A stretch of 47,983 bases of DNA from Deltaproteobacteria bacterium (GTDB lineage: Bacteria > Myxococcota_A > Polyangia > JAAYKL01). Below, piece by piece: positions 32,069 through 40,374 of this stretch; position 1 is the first letter of the stretch, and every line of letters starts with the position of its first letter. The DNA lies in contig JAFGXQ010000146.1 in the NCBI GenBank assembly GCA_016936575.1, forward strand, positions 1-47,983. The letters run 5' to 3'. A model generated the notes under the pieces. The model saw only the letters and a program-made list of their open reading frames with translations, did not search any database and was not told where the DNA came from. A program made the position numbers and the translations under genes.

Positions 32069-34002
32069 TCAAGGGAGGTAAGATATGCGCCGGCGTTGTT
32101 TTGTTCTGCTCGTTTGTTTTATGGCAGGGATGTTCTAAACCGGCGCAGATGCGCGGTACCTCGGTGGAGATGCCCGCAAGCGGGAGCCAACCGGATGAGA
32201 AAGACGCTATGAATCGGCCGGGAGGTGACGCGGTTGTAAGCGAAGAGCAATTTGTGGTCACCGGATCGAATGGTTTTTGCAGCGCCGATGACTGGTGTTG
32301 GATTTCGACCGATACCACCGGCGCAACGTTGTGGGATGTGTGGAGCCATCCCGATGTGGCCTATGCGGTTGGATCGGGGGGAACGCTACTGAAGCTGGTG
32401 AACGGTGTCTGGCGACAGATCAAGCTCGACACCCACATGAATTTGAACGGAATATGGGGAACGAGTCCAACCAATATATATGCCGTTGGGGCCGTCGCAT
32501 TTCACGGGGATACGATTGAAAGCGGGAGAGCGTCTTCTGCGCTGGGTATTGTATTGCACTTTGATGGAAAACACTGGCAACCGATACCCGATGAGGCGGC
32601 CGGTGCTTCGTCGTGGAATGATGTATGGGTCAGTGAAACCGGAGAGGTTTTTGTGGTGGGAGATGAGGGGGCGATTCTTCATTTTGATACGCGACAATGG
32701 ACATTTCAAGAAACCCAAACAGATGAAATTTTCAATGGGGTATTCGGTACAAGCTCGAGTGACGTGCTGGCTGTCGGCCATAACGGAGCGGTGTCTCACT
32801 ACAACGGCAAGCGCTGGCGTTCCTGGGGGGAAAAACCGATAAATCAATGGAACAGCTGGGTTTCTTTTTATGTGGCGGCGGCACTTCCTTCCGGAGAGTT
32901 GGCTGCGGTGGGAGAAAATGGGGTGGTGTACCGCAAGGACGGTACGGTTCACTCGTGGGTCAGCGGTGAGGTTGATAGAGAAGTGAGCGTTCGGAGCGCT
33001 GTCCTGCAAAATGGAGAATTGTATGTGATCGACGAAAATTTATTTCGTTATGATGGTGCGCAATGGCAAAGAGAAGAGTGGCCCGGTAAAAGCATGCGCG
33101 CTATTCACGCTGATGAATCGGGGCGGAAATTCGCCGTGGGCAACAAAGGCGCGATTTGGCAAAAAGAAACGGAGCAACGCCAATGGAAAAAATATGGGAA
33201 GGCCCCGGCATTTGAAAACGAAACCACATGCGATGACTTGATGGTCGGTAGAAATGGCAAAGTGCACGTGGTTTACTACCATGAGTTGTTCGAGTATCAG
33301 GAACACACAAATGAGTGGGCAACTGTTTCATTGCCGCAGGGGGCTACTTTCAAAACGAATTTATTTGATGAGGGGGTTTACCTGGATGACGCAGCCGGTG
33401 CAAATCTTCCCCTGGATTATTTTGTTCGCAACGGCGCAGACGTTGGTTTGTTGGCCATTGGTAACCTGTATCGGTTTTCACGGCCGGAAAAGGGCGTCAT
33501 GATGCGTTACGATGGAGAGCGCTGGGAGGACGTGGAAATTCCGCATACGGATTATTTGAAGTCGCTGTGGTGTCAGCGCAAGGATGACTGCTGGGCGGTG
33601 GGGGCGCGCGGGACTATTTTGCATTCTCAAGGGCGGGAGTGGACGCAAATTGACTTTGAGGGATATGACGACATTCGCTACGAAGAAATTCGTACCGTTC
33701 ACGGCGACAAGGAAACCGCCCTTTTTATCGGCGGTATGCAGGGGGTATTGCTGGAGTACCGAAATCAAAACTGGATTCGTCATGAATTGCCGGCTACTTC
33801 AAATATCGATGATTTGGTGGTGCTTGCCCCGGATGACGTATATGCTGTAACGAGTAACGGATGGATCGCACACTACGATGGAGCAAATTGGTCCATTGAA
33901 GACTCCGGCACATCCAATTATCTTTCGGCCATCGCGGTTTCAAAAAAACAAAATTACCTCATCGCTTGCGGCGCCGACGGCATCCTCAAAAAGAAATTGT
34001 AG
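32065..34002 (+). CDS. Large lipoprotein with beta-propeller-like repeats
   Basis: A 645-residue lipoprotein (signal peptide, LWQGC lipobox at about residue 23). From about 65 on, a repeat of about 45 residues recurs: a W(N/S)DVW or GVFGTS start, then a VYAVG/VFVVG/VLAVG strand, then a GDEGAILHFD or NGAVSHYNG hairpin and a W. At least eight units are visible, for example SWNDVWVSETGEVFVVGDEG and IFNGVFGTSSSDVLAVGHNG. This is typical of a WD/YCF48-like propeller on the cell surface. No enzymatic motif. The start overlaps the DUF1295 stop by ATGA. DNA is AT-richer than the kinase genes upstream. Confidence 0.82.
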   Translation: MIKGGKICAGVVLFCSFVLWQGCSKPAQMRGTSVEMPASGSQPDEKDAMNRPGGDAVVSEEQFVVTGSNGFCSADDWCWISTDTTGATLWDVWSHPDVAYAVGSGGTLLKLVNGVWRQIKLDTHMNLNGIWGTSPTNIYAVGAVAFHGDTIESGRASSALGIVLHFDGKHWQPIPDEAAGASSWNDVWVSETGEVFVVGDEGAILHFDTRQWTFQETQTDEIFNGVFGTSSSDVLAVGHNGAVSHYNGKRWRSWGEKPINQWNSWVSFYVAAALPSGELAAVGENGVVYRKDGTVHSWVSGEVDREVSVRSAVLQNGELYVIDENLFRYDGAQWQREEWPGKSMRAIHADESGRKFAVGNKGAIWQKETEQRQWKKYGKAPAFENETTCDDLMVGRNGKVHVVYYHELFEYQEHTNEWATVSLPQGATFKTNLFDEGVYLDDAAGANLPLDYFVRNGADVGLLAIGNLYRFSRPEKGVMMRYDGERWEDVEIPHTDYLKSLWCQRKDDCWAVGARGTILHSQGREWTQIDFEGYDDIRYEEIRTVHGDKETALFIGGMQGVLLEYRNQNWIRHELPATSNIDDLVVLAPDDVYAVTSNGWIAHYDGANWSIEDSGTSNYLSAIAVSKKQNYLIACGADGILKKKL

Positions 34003-34095
34003 TGAATGGCGGGGAGAGTATGGGTGTTGCATTTTGTATGCTGAAAAAAAGATCAGAGCTCGTTCCAGCCCCCCAACAAGCTGGCTGTGACCAGG

Positions 34096-35100
34096 CTACT
34101 GCGCGGTTGGTGCGGTATCGGTATCGCTTGACGGCGCCGGTGCATCAGCTGTGGGGGCGATGCCGGCCGTTGGGGCCGCTGGGGCTGTTTCAGATAGCGT
34201 TGCCTTGACTGTGTTAGCGGGAATCTCTTGAGGAGACGCGGAAGAAGAATCTTCAGTATTTGATGAAGTGGATGGCGTAACAGGATTTCCGTCGATGTCT
34301 GCTACGATGGTGCCGTCAATGGTTTTGAACTGTTGTGTTTGCTCATCTCGATACACCAGCTCTCCGTCCGTTGTGGCCACCGGATGACCGTTTGCGTCGA
34401 AGTACAGATTCATTCGAGGGATAGGGTCAATCAAAACTTTATCCCACCCGACCACTGGGACGCCATCCTTATTATGAAACAGGTTTGTGTGTCGGTTGTA
34501 GAATAACTGACTTCCGGTTTTGTCCACAATCGGTGTGCCATGATTGGTGTAATAGATACCGCTGTGTTCATCCATTGATACTGATTTCGCACCGGCAGCC
34601 CCAGTTGGAACACCATTTTCGTTCTGCATAATTACCTGAGGAATTGTGTATTTGCGGATGGTGGGTACTTCAGGACCGTGACTTCTCGCAACTTCTATTC
34701 CGTTGCTGACCAATTTGAATTGAACAGGCTGTCCGCAGGGATATTTCTTAAACGGGTTTACCACGTGTTTGAATTTGTACTCCTGACCAGCAGACAACGT
34801 TGCTTTGACAGGAACAGTACCAGAAGGAATACAGTCTTGCCCCCCGGACCAACTCACTTCGAACTGATGCTCCCCCGGTGGCATATCATAGCATTCAATT
34901 GCCATAGGCTCACTGGGAACGTTATTCCCATCGACCCGCTCTACAACCGCGACGCCTTCACAGACCCTAGCTACTTTTAATGGATTGTAACCGTGTTGCA
35001 AAGATACGGGATGGACCGCGCGGGATATACCGCAACCAGCAAAAAGAAAAACGGCCAGCACTGCAACGACCGTCAATGATATCCAAGTGTTTTTACTCAT
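34096..35100 (-). CDS. Lipoprotein with DGxPV-type repeats, unknown function
   Basis: 334 residues. Signal peptide with FLFAGC lipobox, a Cys-containing beta-rich domain (about 30-150), then a run of short repeats: NENGVPTGAAG, NHGTPIVDKTGSQLFYN, NKDGVPVVGWDK, DANGHPVATTDGELVYRD and IDGNPV. A Ser/Thr/Ala/Pro-rich tail ends the protein. The repeats look like a beta-solenoid or YD-like array. AAGGA seven bases upstream supports the start. It is the third gene of a minus-strand operon (37488 to 34096). No family was recognised. Confidence 0.75.
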   Translation of the reverse strand: MSKNTWISLTVVAVLAVFLFAGCGISRAVHPVSLQHGYNPLKVARVCEGVAVVERVDGNNVPSEPMAIECYDMPPGEHQFEVSWSGGQDCIPSGTVPVKATLSAGQEYKFKHVVNPFKKYPCGQPVQFKLVSNGIEVARSHGPEVPTIRKYTIPQVIMQNENGVPTGAAGAKSVSMDEHSGIYYTNHGTPIVDKTGSQLFYNRHTNLFHNKDGVPVVGWDKVLIDPIPRMNLYFDANGHPVATTDGELVYRDEQTQQFKTIDGTIVADIDGNPVTPSTSSNTEDSSSASPQEIPANTVKATLSETAPAAPTAGIAPTADAPAPSSDTDTAPTAQ

Positions 35101-35133
35101 ATAAATCCTTTCAACATAGCTCGAAAGCTCCGT

Positions 35134-37101
35134 TTAAAACAAAAATGTTGTGGACAACCCAAGCGGTTGTTTGAATCCCATACCGGAAAGAAATAATCGC
35201 ATCTGACGTCGACCTCTTTGAGATGTCGTGTTTTGATGTAGCAAAGGGGTAAGCCTGCGTATTCGTTCGTTGTTCCTTTTCAGAATAATGCCGCCGGCAA
35301 TGGAAGCCGCCAGAAGGTGAACAACACCCACCCCCACGGTAGAACCAGCATTCTCCCAATCTTCGGTGGACACCCCGTAGATACTGCCACCGATAATTAA
35401 CGCAGCCGAGACAGGCAATCCAATGGCTAAAATGAGTGCTCCTTTTTTCTTTTTCTTTTCGTAGTGGTTGACCAAATATTGAGAAAACGAGACCTCGCCG
35501 GTGGGGTACGATCTTTGATACGCTAAGTACGAACGATTCAACTTTTTTCCAAGTGCGCTTTCGGCGGCCAACTGTTCTGCTGATGCCGGAACTGCCGGGC
35601 CCATCGCCTCACCGCCCATCGCTATATGCGGCGGAATAGCAATAGGTTGTCTCAATCCTACGGAGATGGGAAACTGCGATCCGCCGAAATACAATGTAAA
35701 TTCAGAGCCAGATTGCTCCGGCACAGAAAATACTATACAAACGTAACTTTCATTTTGTCCAAAAGACGTGCTGGAAGTTGCTGCGGCGGCATCGAAATGC
35801 CACGAAATTTTTTGACCGCTGCGCGGATACGTCATTGAAATATTACCGGATACGGATCTTTCATCGTGTATTTCGAGTTCACATAGACCATCTACTGTCA
35901 TTAGCCCAATGCCCACCAATGTGCTGGTTCGGTTCTCTGGCGGGTCTTGCACGTCTTGAAGGATTAACTCCTCGTTCGACACCTGTGCGACATGACCGTC
36001 TTTCATACGAAAGGCACCGGTTACTTCCACTAATTTTCTTCCAGCAGACGCACGCACATACTTGTTTTTTGAACGGAGTTGGGTATTTGAATACTGGTGA
36101 ACCCATCTAGCGTTGATTTGTTGAACCTGCCAGTTGGAAGGCGGCGAATTCGGTACCGGAGATGGGGGGGGATCCTCGGCTGGTGCACCTTCGGTTGTGT
36201 GTGGTTGCTCTGCGAGACACTCTTGTCCAGCGCATGCCTGGACCTTAGCCATTGTTTTTTCGACCATCTCGTGCGGCTGTTCTACAACGGCCGAATCAGA
36301 TACGGAGGATTCACTACTCAAACTGGATGCTTCTGTTGGAAGGGACGGAGTTGGCGTGGGAAACCACGTGGCCGCTTTTTGAATCGAGCAACTTTTCACA
36401 ACGATTTTCTTTTTTTTGTTGTCCAAAGAAAAACGAAGCGCCCCGTTTTTGTTTGCCATAACGATAATTTTCTTCGCTTTGTCTTCCACAGAATTTACAC
36501 AGGGGTTCGCCCGCACAAAAAATTCGTCTTCCCCAGTCAGAACCATCCGATCTATCCAAAAATTGTTGGGTTTGTCTTTGAATGGTTCAGATGTTTCCGA
36601 TGTATCGAGTTTTTCCCAACGCACACCGAGTTGAGCGACATAGAAGCCTGCATCAGACGTGCCCGCCCCCGCATACACAAGCACTGTTGTGGAATTGTTA
36701 TAGATTAAATGAAGCATCCCACCGGGCTTCACGTCAAACCACTTGGTTCCGACACGGATTTGAATAATGGTCCAGTCTAAACAACCTGGGTCATCGTACA
36801 TACCGTAGGACTCGTATCTGGTGTTGTCGTCGGTGTGCTGCAATTCTCTCGTCCATTTTTCAATAAAACGAAAATAGGGACGGTTCTCCTTGCATTCTTT
36901 CACCTCTTTCAAATCACCTGAGTACGTTTGAACAACACTTGCCCCTTGTGTGGCTAAAAACATGACATGTTTATCTTTAGCAAACTCCTTAGTAAACATG
37001 CCGAAATTCGGCCGGCCAGCCGGCTCTTTCGCGACAATTGACGACGCAAACGACAATACGAAAACAGCGCTAATCATGTGAAGAGATAAAGTGATTTTCA
37101 C
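35134..37101 (-). CDS. Large exported protein with C-terminal membrane helices, unknown function
   Basis: 655 residues starting at GTG with AGGAG six bases upstream. Signal peptide (1-24), a globular N-domain (about 30-260), a Pro/Ser/Glu linker (about 265-345) and a second beta-rich domain (about 350-500). Near the C-terminus a Lys-rich stretch and two hydrophobic helices (ALILAIGLPVSAALIIGGSI; VGVVHLLAASIAGGIIL) are followed by a basic tail that should be cytoplasmic. No family was recognised. It lies 12 bp after a small lipoprotein gene and 33 bp before another lipoprotein gene, in one operon, so a shared envelope complex is plausible. Confidence 0.75.
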   Translation of the reverse strand: MKITLSLHMISAVFVLSFASSIVAKEPAGRPNFGMFTKEFAKDKHVMFLATQGASVVQTYSGDLKEVKECKENRPYFRFIEKWTRELQHTDDNTRYESYGMYDDPGCLDWTIIQIRVGTKWFDVKPGGMLHLIYNNSTTVLVYAGAGTSDAGFYVAQLGVRWEKLDTSETSEPFKDKPNNFWIDRMVLTGEDEFFVRANPCVNSVEDKAKKIIVMANKNGALRFSLDNKKKKIVVKSCSIQKAATWFPTPTPSLPTEASSLSSESSVSDSAVVEQPHEMVEKTMAKVQACAGQECLAEQPHTTEGAPAEDPPPSPVPNSPPSNWQVQQINARWVHQYSNTQLRSKNKYVRASAGRKLVEVTGAFRMKDGHVAQVSNEELILQDVQDPPENRTSTLVGIGLMTVDGLCELEIHDERSVSGNISMTYPRSGQKISWHFDAAAATSSTSFGQNESYVCIVFSVPEQSGSEFTLYFGGSQFPISVGLRQPIAIPPHIAMGGEAMGPAVPASAEQLAAESALGKKLNRSYLAYQRSYPTGEVSFSQYLVNHYEKKKKKGALILAIGLPVSAALIIGGSIYGVSTEDWENAGSTVGVGVVHLLAASIAGGIILKRNNERIRRLTPLLHQNTTSQRGRRQMRLFLSGMGFKQPLGLSTTFLF

Positions 37102-37113
37102 AGCAATCTCCTT

Positions 37114-37488
37114 TTATTTAGACGGGCATACCCCAAGAATACCTCGTACCTTCGCCATTCCCGGATTGCCGGACGGATCCAGTTCTTCCGATGGGTCGAT
37201 GGTCACTTCGGGAACGTATATATTTGATACATACGTGTAGCACGTACATGTCTCCGCCTCATCATTGCAAAATGCGAGTGTCGGACAGTAACAGCACTGA
37301 TCGCCTACACGTCCTTCACACTCATAACCCGACTCCGATGGGCAACTATCGCATCTTCCGTTGCACCAAGGATTCGACTCTTCTTCGTCTTCACACGATC
37401 CAAGTAATAATACAGCGCCGATGACAAAGGCAAGTACGAAACTTCGCTTTGTGATTCTCTTAATGATATATTTCTGTTGATTCACCAT
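37114..37488 (-). CDS. Small Cys-rich lipoprotein
   Basis: 124 residues with a basic N-terminus, a hydrophobic core and an LLGSC lipobox (about residue 32). An acidic EDEEES stretch follows, then a Cys-rich region (CNGRCDSCPSESGYECEG, QCCYCPTLAFC, CTCY). It is first in the operon with the 655- and 334-residue envelope proteins. AGGAG lies close before the ATG. Unknown function. Confidence 0.72.
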   Translation of the reverse strand: MVNQQKYIIKRITKRSFVLAFVIGAVLLLGSCEDEEESNPWCNGRCDSCPSESGYECEGRVGDQCCYCPTLAFCNDEAETCTCYTYVSNIYVPEVTIDPSEELDPSGNPGMAKVRGILGVCPSK

Positions 37489-37758
37489 TCACTCCTCTCG
37501 TGTATGACATGTGTTTGAAACCATCTATTTCGAATTCCGGCGAAAATATTAGCCGGCTCGAACTTCCAATATTTCGTTCTTCATAACATTCACTAGCATT
37601 AGGTAGCATTTGGTGTCACCCTTTCATATCACACTTTCTTCCCGCTACGCAACTCCGCCCTCTCTCGTAAAAACCAACATTCCGCAGGTGCACTCCACCA
37701 AATTCACACGAGCCACACTAGTTCTACAAATGGCATTTCGGAAAGGCATTTCAGGACG

Positions 37759-38067
37759 TCACGGGCACTCCGAACATGACGCGTCTCCGCACTCTACCAG
37801 GTTCATTGCCAGGGCCTGTCCGCCCGAATAGGTGCTAATGCAGCTCTCGACACAGCTGTCGGAGCCGCAATCTGCGGAGCAAAGCATTAGTGCCAGACAA
37901 TCTGAATTCACCATGCAGGCATTCACCTCAGCTGAGCAGGCATCTGTCAGGCAGTCGCTGTAGTCGTCGTAGTCCGGGCAAGCACCCTCATCTTCTTCGC
38001 AAGCGGTGAAAAATAGTAGTGCCAATGCAAGCACGAATTGAATCACGAAAAGTCTTCCTGTTTTCAT
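37759..38067 (-). CDS. Small Cys-rich lipoprotein
   Basis: A 102-residue lipoprotein: MKTGRLFVIQFVLALALLFFTAC (TAC lipobox), an EEDEG linker, then 12 Cys in a regular array (CPDYDDYSDCLTDACSAEVNAC, DCLALMLCSADCGSDSC). The array is compatible with a small disulfide domain. ATG 38067 has AGGAG six bases upstream; a longer frame to 38106 is rejected. It follows the 66-residue membrane protein by 19 bp. The 270 bp on its 3' side hold no recognisable feature. Confidence 0.75.
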   Translation of the reverse strand: MKTGRLFVIQFVLALALLFFTACEEDEGACPDYDDYSDCLTDACSAEVNACMVNSDCLALMLCSADCGSDSCVESCISTYSGGQALAMNLVECGDASCSECP

Positions 38068-38086
38068 AAAATCTCCTGTGATATTA

Positions 38087-38287
38087 TTATTTGCGTTTAG
38101 CCACAAATACGTTGCGAATAACAGACGAATTGACGATCGCCAGGATGGAAATCGTCAGCATAATAATGACCGCGCGTTGAATCGGCTGCCGGGTCAGCTC
38201 CGCCGCGATGGTCCCCGAGAAACCCATCAGGACGAAACTGCACAGCAGGAATATTCCCGCGACGATTTTTTTCTGTTTTTTATCCAT
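38087..38287 (-). CDS. Small two-helix membrane protein
   Basis: 66 residues with two hydrophobic segments (about 8-30 and 40-60), a basic N-terminus (MDKKQKK) and a basic tail. AAGGA is eight bases before the ATG, and it precedes a lipoprotein gene by 19 bp in an apparent two-gene operon. No family was recognised. Confidence 0.65.
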   Translation of the reverse strand: MDKKQKKIVAGIFLLCSFVLMGFSGTIAAELTRQPIQRAVIIMLTISILAIVNSSVIRNVFVAKRK

Positions 38288-38443
38288 GTTCGTATTCCTT
38301 AGGAGCGTTGGTTTTGCCCCATCTTAGGGCGAACCGTGTTCTTTTCCCTCAACATAGCGAAGAGCGTGCCATGTTTTTTGGGAGCCCTGATTACCGGCAG
38401 TATCAGCGCGAGAACGTGTACCCCAGGTTGTTCGGGGCGGTTT

Positions 38444-38461
38444 CGGGGTGCACAGACCCCG
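38444..38461. terminator. Hairpin downstream of the FHA regulator gene
   Basis: CGGGGT (38444-38449) and ACCCCG (38456-38461) pair perfectly around a 6-base loop. It lies 77 bp past the stop of the minus-strand regulator gene and just outside the left direct repeat. There is no T-tract on the minus strand, so the terminator role is tentative. Confidence 0.3.
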
Positions 38462-38477
38462 TAACAGCTTCTTTTGA

Positions 38478-38495
38478 ACAGTTCATGAACAGTTT
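38478..38495 (+). repeat. Left copy of an 18-bp direct repeat flanking the 38.5-46.8 kb locus
   Basis: ACAGTTCATGAACAGTTT is identical, in the same orientation, to 46815-46832. It contains the palindrome GTTCATGAAC and, with the preceding GA, two overlapping TGAACaGTTCA-like half-palindromes 11 bp apart. The copy lies 43 bp beyond the 3' end of the FHA/sigma-54 gene. Confidence 0.8.
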
Positions 38496-38537
38496 TAAAC
38501 GCGCCTTTTCCGATGGGGATAGTTGGGGTGGGGGCGT

Positions 38538-40121
38538 TCAACCGTCCTTGCGCAACCCCAATCGTTTCATGTGAAGCAGCAGCCCCCTGGGAGTCACCTC
38601 GAGAATCTGCGCCATCTTGTCCACATCGTTGCCGAGCTCCTGCTGCAATTCCTTAATTTGCGCAGCGGTCACATCCCCCGGCTTTCTGAATCGGCTGGAA
38701 AGGTCCATTCGAGTATTGAGCCATCCGCGGGACACCCCTAGTGCTTCAGCGGTTGCTGATAAATTGAAGCCGTTGGCGCACAGCGCCCCGTGAATGTCAT
38801 CGTCCGAGATGGTCGATTTGTCCCGGGATCTTGGGAGGGGTTCAATAGGGCTCGCATCGGCATTATCGGCGGTAGCATCCCCCGAGCGAACCAACAACTC
38901 CTGCAGCATCCCGTCCAGGCGAAAGTGGGACTCGCCCCGATTGGATATCACCAGCTGGCGCACTGCATTCTGCAGCTGGCGTACATTTCCCGGCCAATCA
39001 AACTGCATGAACTTCTCCACCACAGCGGCGGGAAGGCCCGGCGTTTGCGGCGGCACAGGCTCTGACAATTTGTGCCCTTCCGAAGCTCTGGCACACTCTG
39101 CCTTCAGAAAATGTGCAAATAGCCGCCCCACATCCTCTCGGCGTTCCCGCAGCGGGGGAATTACAATCTGGTAGCCGCTCAACCGCTGGAGAAGCTGCTG
39201 GCGAAAACTGCCTTCGTCGATGGCCTTCTCCAAATCGGCATCTGTAGCGGCCACAAGACGCACATCCACACGAGTGGGTGCTTTTTCGCCGGCAATCGGA
39301 ATCTGACCGGTTTCCACTGCTCGCAAGAGCTGGGGTTGGATTCCTGTGGGGGTATCTCCAATTTCGTCGAGAAAGAGTGTTCCTTGATCAGCTTTCTGAA
39401 AGTAGCCCTTGTGATCCATATGAGCGCCGGTGAATGCCCCCTTCCGATGTCCAAACAGTTCTGATGCGGCGATCCCCTCGGGAACAGCCGCCATGTTCAC
39501 ACAAATGTATGCCCGTTCCGACCGCAAACTGTGCTCGTGGATGGCACTCGCCACCAACTCCTTTCCGGTGCCTGTTTCTCCTCGCAGTAACACGGAAACA
39601 TTGAGGTCGGCCACCTTGGCAATATTGGCCCGAACCTTTCGGATGGCAGTGCTCTGCCCAACCAACCCCATATCCGACGTGGTTGGTTGCTCTGTGTCTA
39701 TTAGGTGGACCAATACGAGAACCGCATTGCCCAGCAGCAAGCGAACGCCCTTCTGCAGATCAGCCACCCCGAAGAACAAGCGGGTGTTGAGGGGAGCCCC
39801 GTTCACCGTGGCCAGATTGCCGGCTTCGCTGTCAAAGACCACACCGCTGCCATCCTCAGATGTAAGGGTAACCGACTTGCGGCTGAGGTAGCGGGTGTTC
39901 AATGGGCGGTAGGTGCCCCTATGGCCGGACTGGAAAAGCGGAGCAAGACGATTCACCTGCACAGTGAAATTTTCAGAATATGCCCCAAGAACAGAGACCT
40001 CTCCCACCCGATCAATATCGGGATGCAGCAGTATCGTCATCCCCACCTGGGCGTTCTCTTGAAATATAGAGGGAGCGCCTCCAATGCGAAACGTGCTTGC
40101 GTCGTCGTGTGTTATTGGCAT
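38538..40121 (-). CDS. FHA-domain sigma-54 activator (enhancer-binding protein)
   Basis: 528 residues. An N-terminal FHA-like domain (about 30-145, with RYLSRKSVTLTS and NGAPLNTR in the phosphothreonine-binding positions) would read Ser/Thr-kinase output. The AAA+ domain has Walker A GETGTGKE (181-188), the sigma-54 contact loop GAFTGA (228-233) and DEIGD in Walker B. The C-terminus has a Fis-type helix-turn-helix (LSATAEALGVSRGWLNTRMD) and a second possible HTH (VDKMAQILEVTPRGLLLHMK). AGGAG five bases upstream fixes ATG 40121; a longer frame to 40253 has no site. The gene is divergent from the Ser/Thr kinase gene across 253 bp. FHA-type activators are well known in Myxococcota. Confidence 0.92.
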   Translation of the reverse strand: MPITHDDASTFRIGGAPSIFQENAQVGMTILLHPDIDRVGEVSVLGAYSENFTVQVNRLAPLFQSGHRGTYRPLNTRYLSRKSVTLTSEDGSGVVFDSEAGNLATVNGAPLNTRLFFGVADLQKGVRLLLGNAVLVLVHLIDTEQPTTSDMGLVGQSTAIRKVRANIAKVADLNVSVLLRGETGTGKELVASAIHEHSLRSERAYICVNMAAVPEGIAASELFGHRKGAFTGAHMDHKGYFQKADQGTLFLDEIGDTPTGIQPQLLRAVETGQIPIAGEKAPTRVDVRLVAATDADLEKAIDEGSFRQQLLQRLSGYQIVIPPLRERREDVGRLFAHFLKAECARASEGHKLSEPVPPQTPGLPAAVVEKFMQFDWPGNVRQLQNAVRQLVISNRGESHFRLDGMLQELLVRSGDATADNADASPIEPLPRSRDKSTISDDDIHGALCANGFNLSATAEALGVSRGWLNTRMDLSSRFRKPGDVTAAQIKELQQELGNDVDKMAQILEVTPRGLLLHMKRLGLRKDG

Positions 40122-40324
40122 GGCGGCTCCTGTCGTTGAGTAGGGGCCACTATACAGCAAAAATGTAGGGACCGTTATTGAAAACCGTCGGTGGTTCAAT
40201 GCACGATGAAATCGCGAAAACCCTTGCGACCATGTTTGGCCCGCGGCATACACAGTTATTTGTCATTAAGTTACATGTCACTCTGAAATGTTTCTCCCAA
40301 ATATAGATCGATCTTCGCTGGCAG

Positions 40325-40354
40325 TTGATGTTACTATCAATTCGATTCTATAAT
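40325..40354 (+). promoter_or_regulatory. Sigma-70-type promoter of the kinase-lipoprotein operon
   Basis: TTGATG (40325-40330), 18 bp, TATAAT (40349-40354, perfect -10). The start would lie about 14 bases before the ATG at 40375. I could not find a TGGCAC-N5-TTGC sigma-54 element in the 253-bp divergent region by eye, so this operon may not be the direct target of the adjacent activator. Confidence 0.55.
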
Positions 40355-40374
40355 CTTCAATTGAATTATTATTG

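Noticed and set aside
38299..38541. An 80-codon minus-strand frame between the small membrane protein and the FHA activator
   Set aside because: No ribosome site, no recognisable composition, and it runs through the direct repeat and hairpin. It would also overlap the activator's stop region. Treated as non-coding.
40122..40374. Sigma-54 promoter in the divergent kinase/activator region
   Set aside because: Reading the region on both strands for GG-N10-GC with the TGGCAC/TTGC context gave only poor matches such as TGGCAGTTGATGTTAC; a sigma-70 TATAAT is much clearer.
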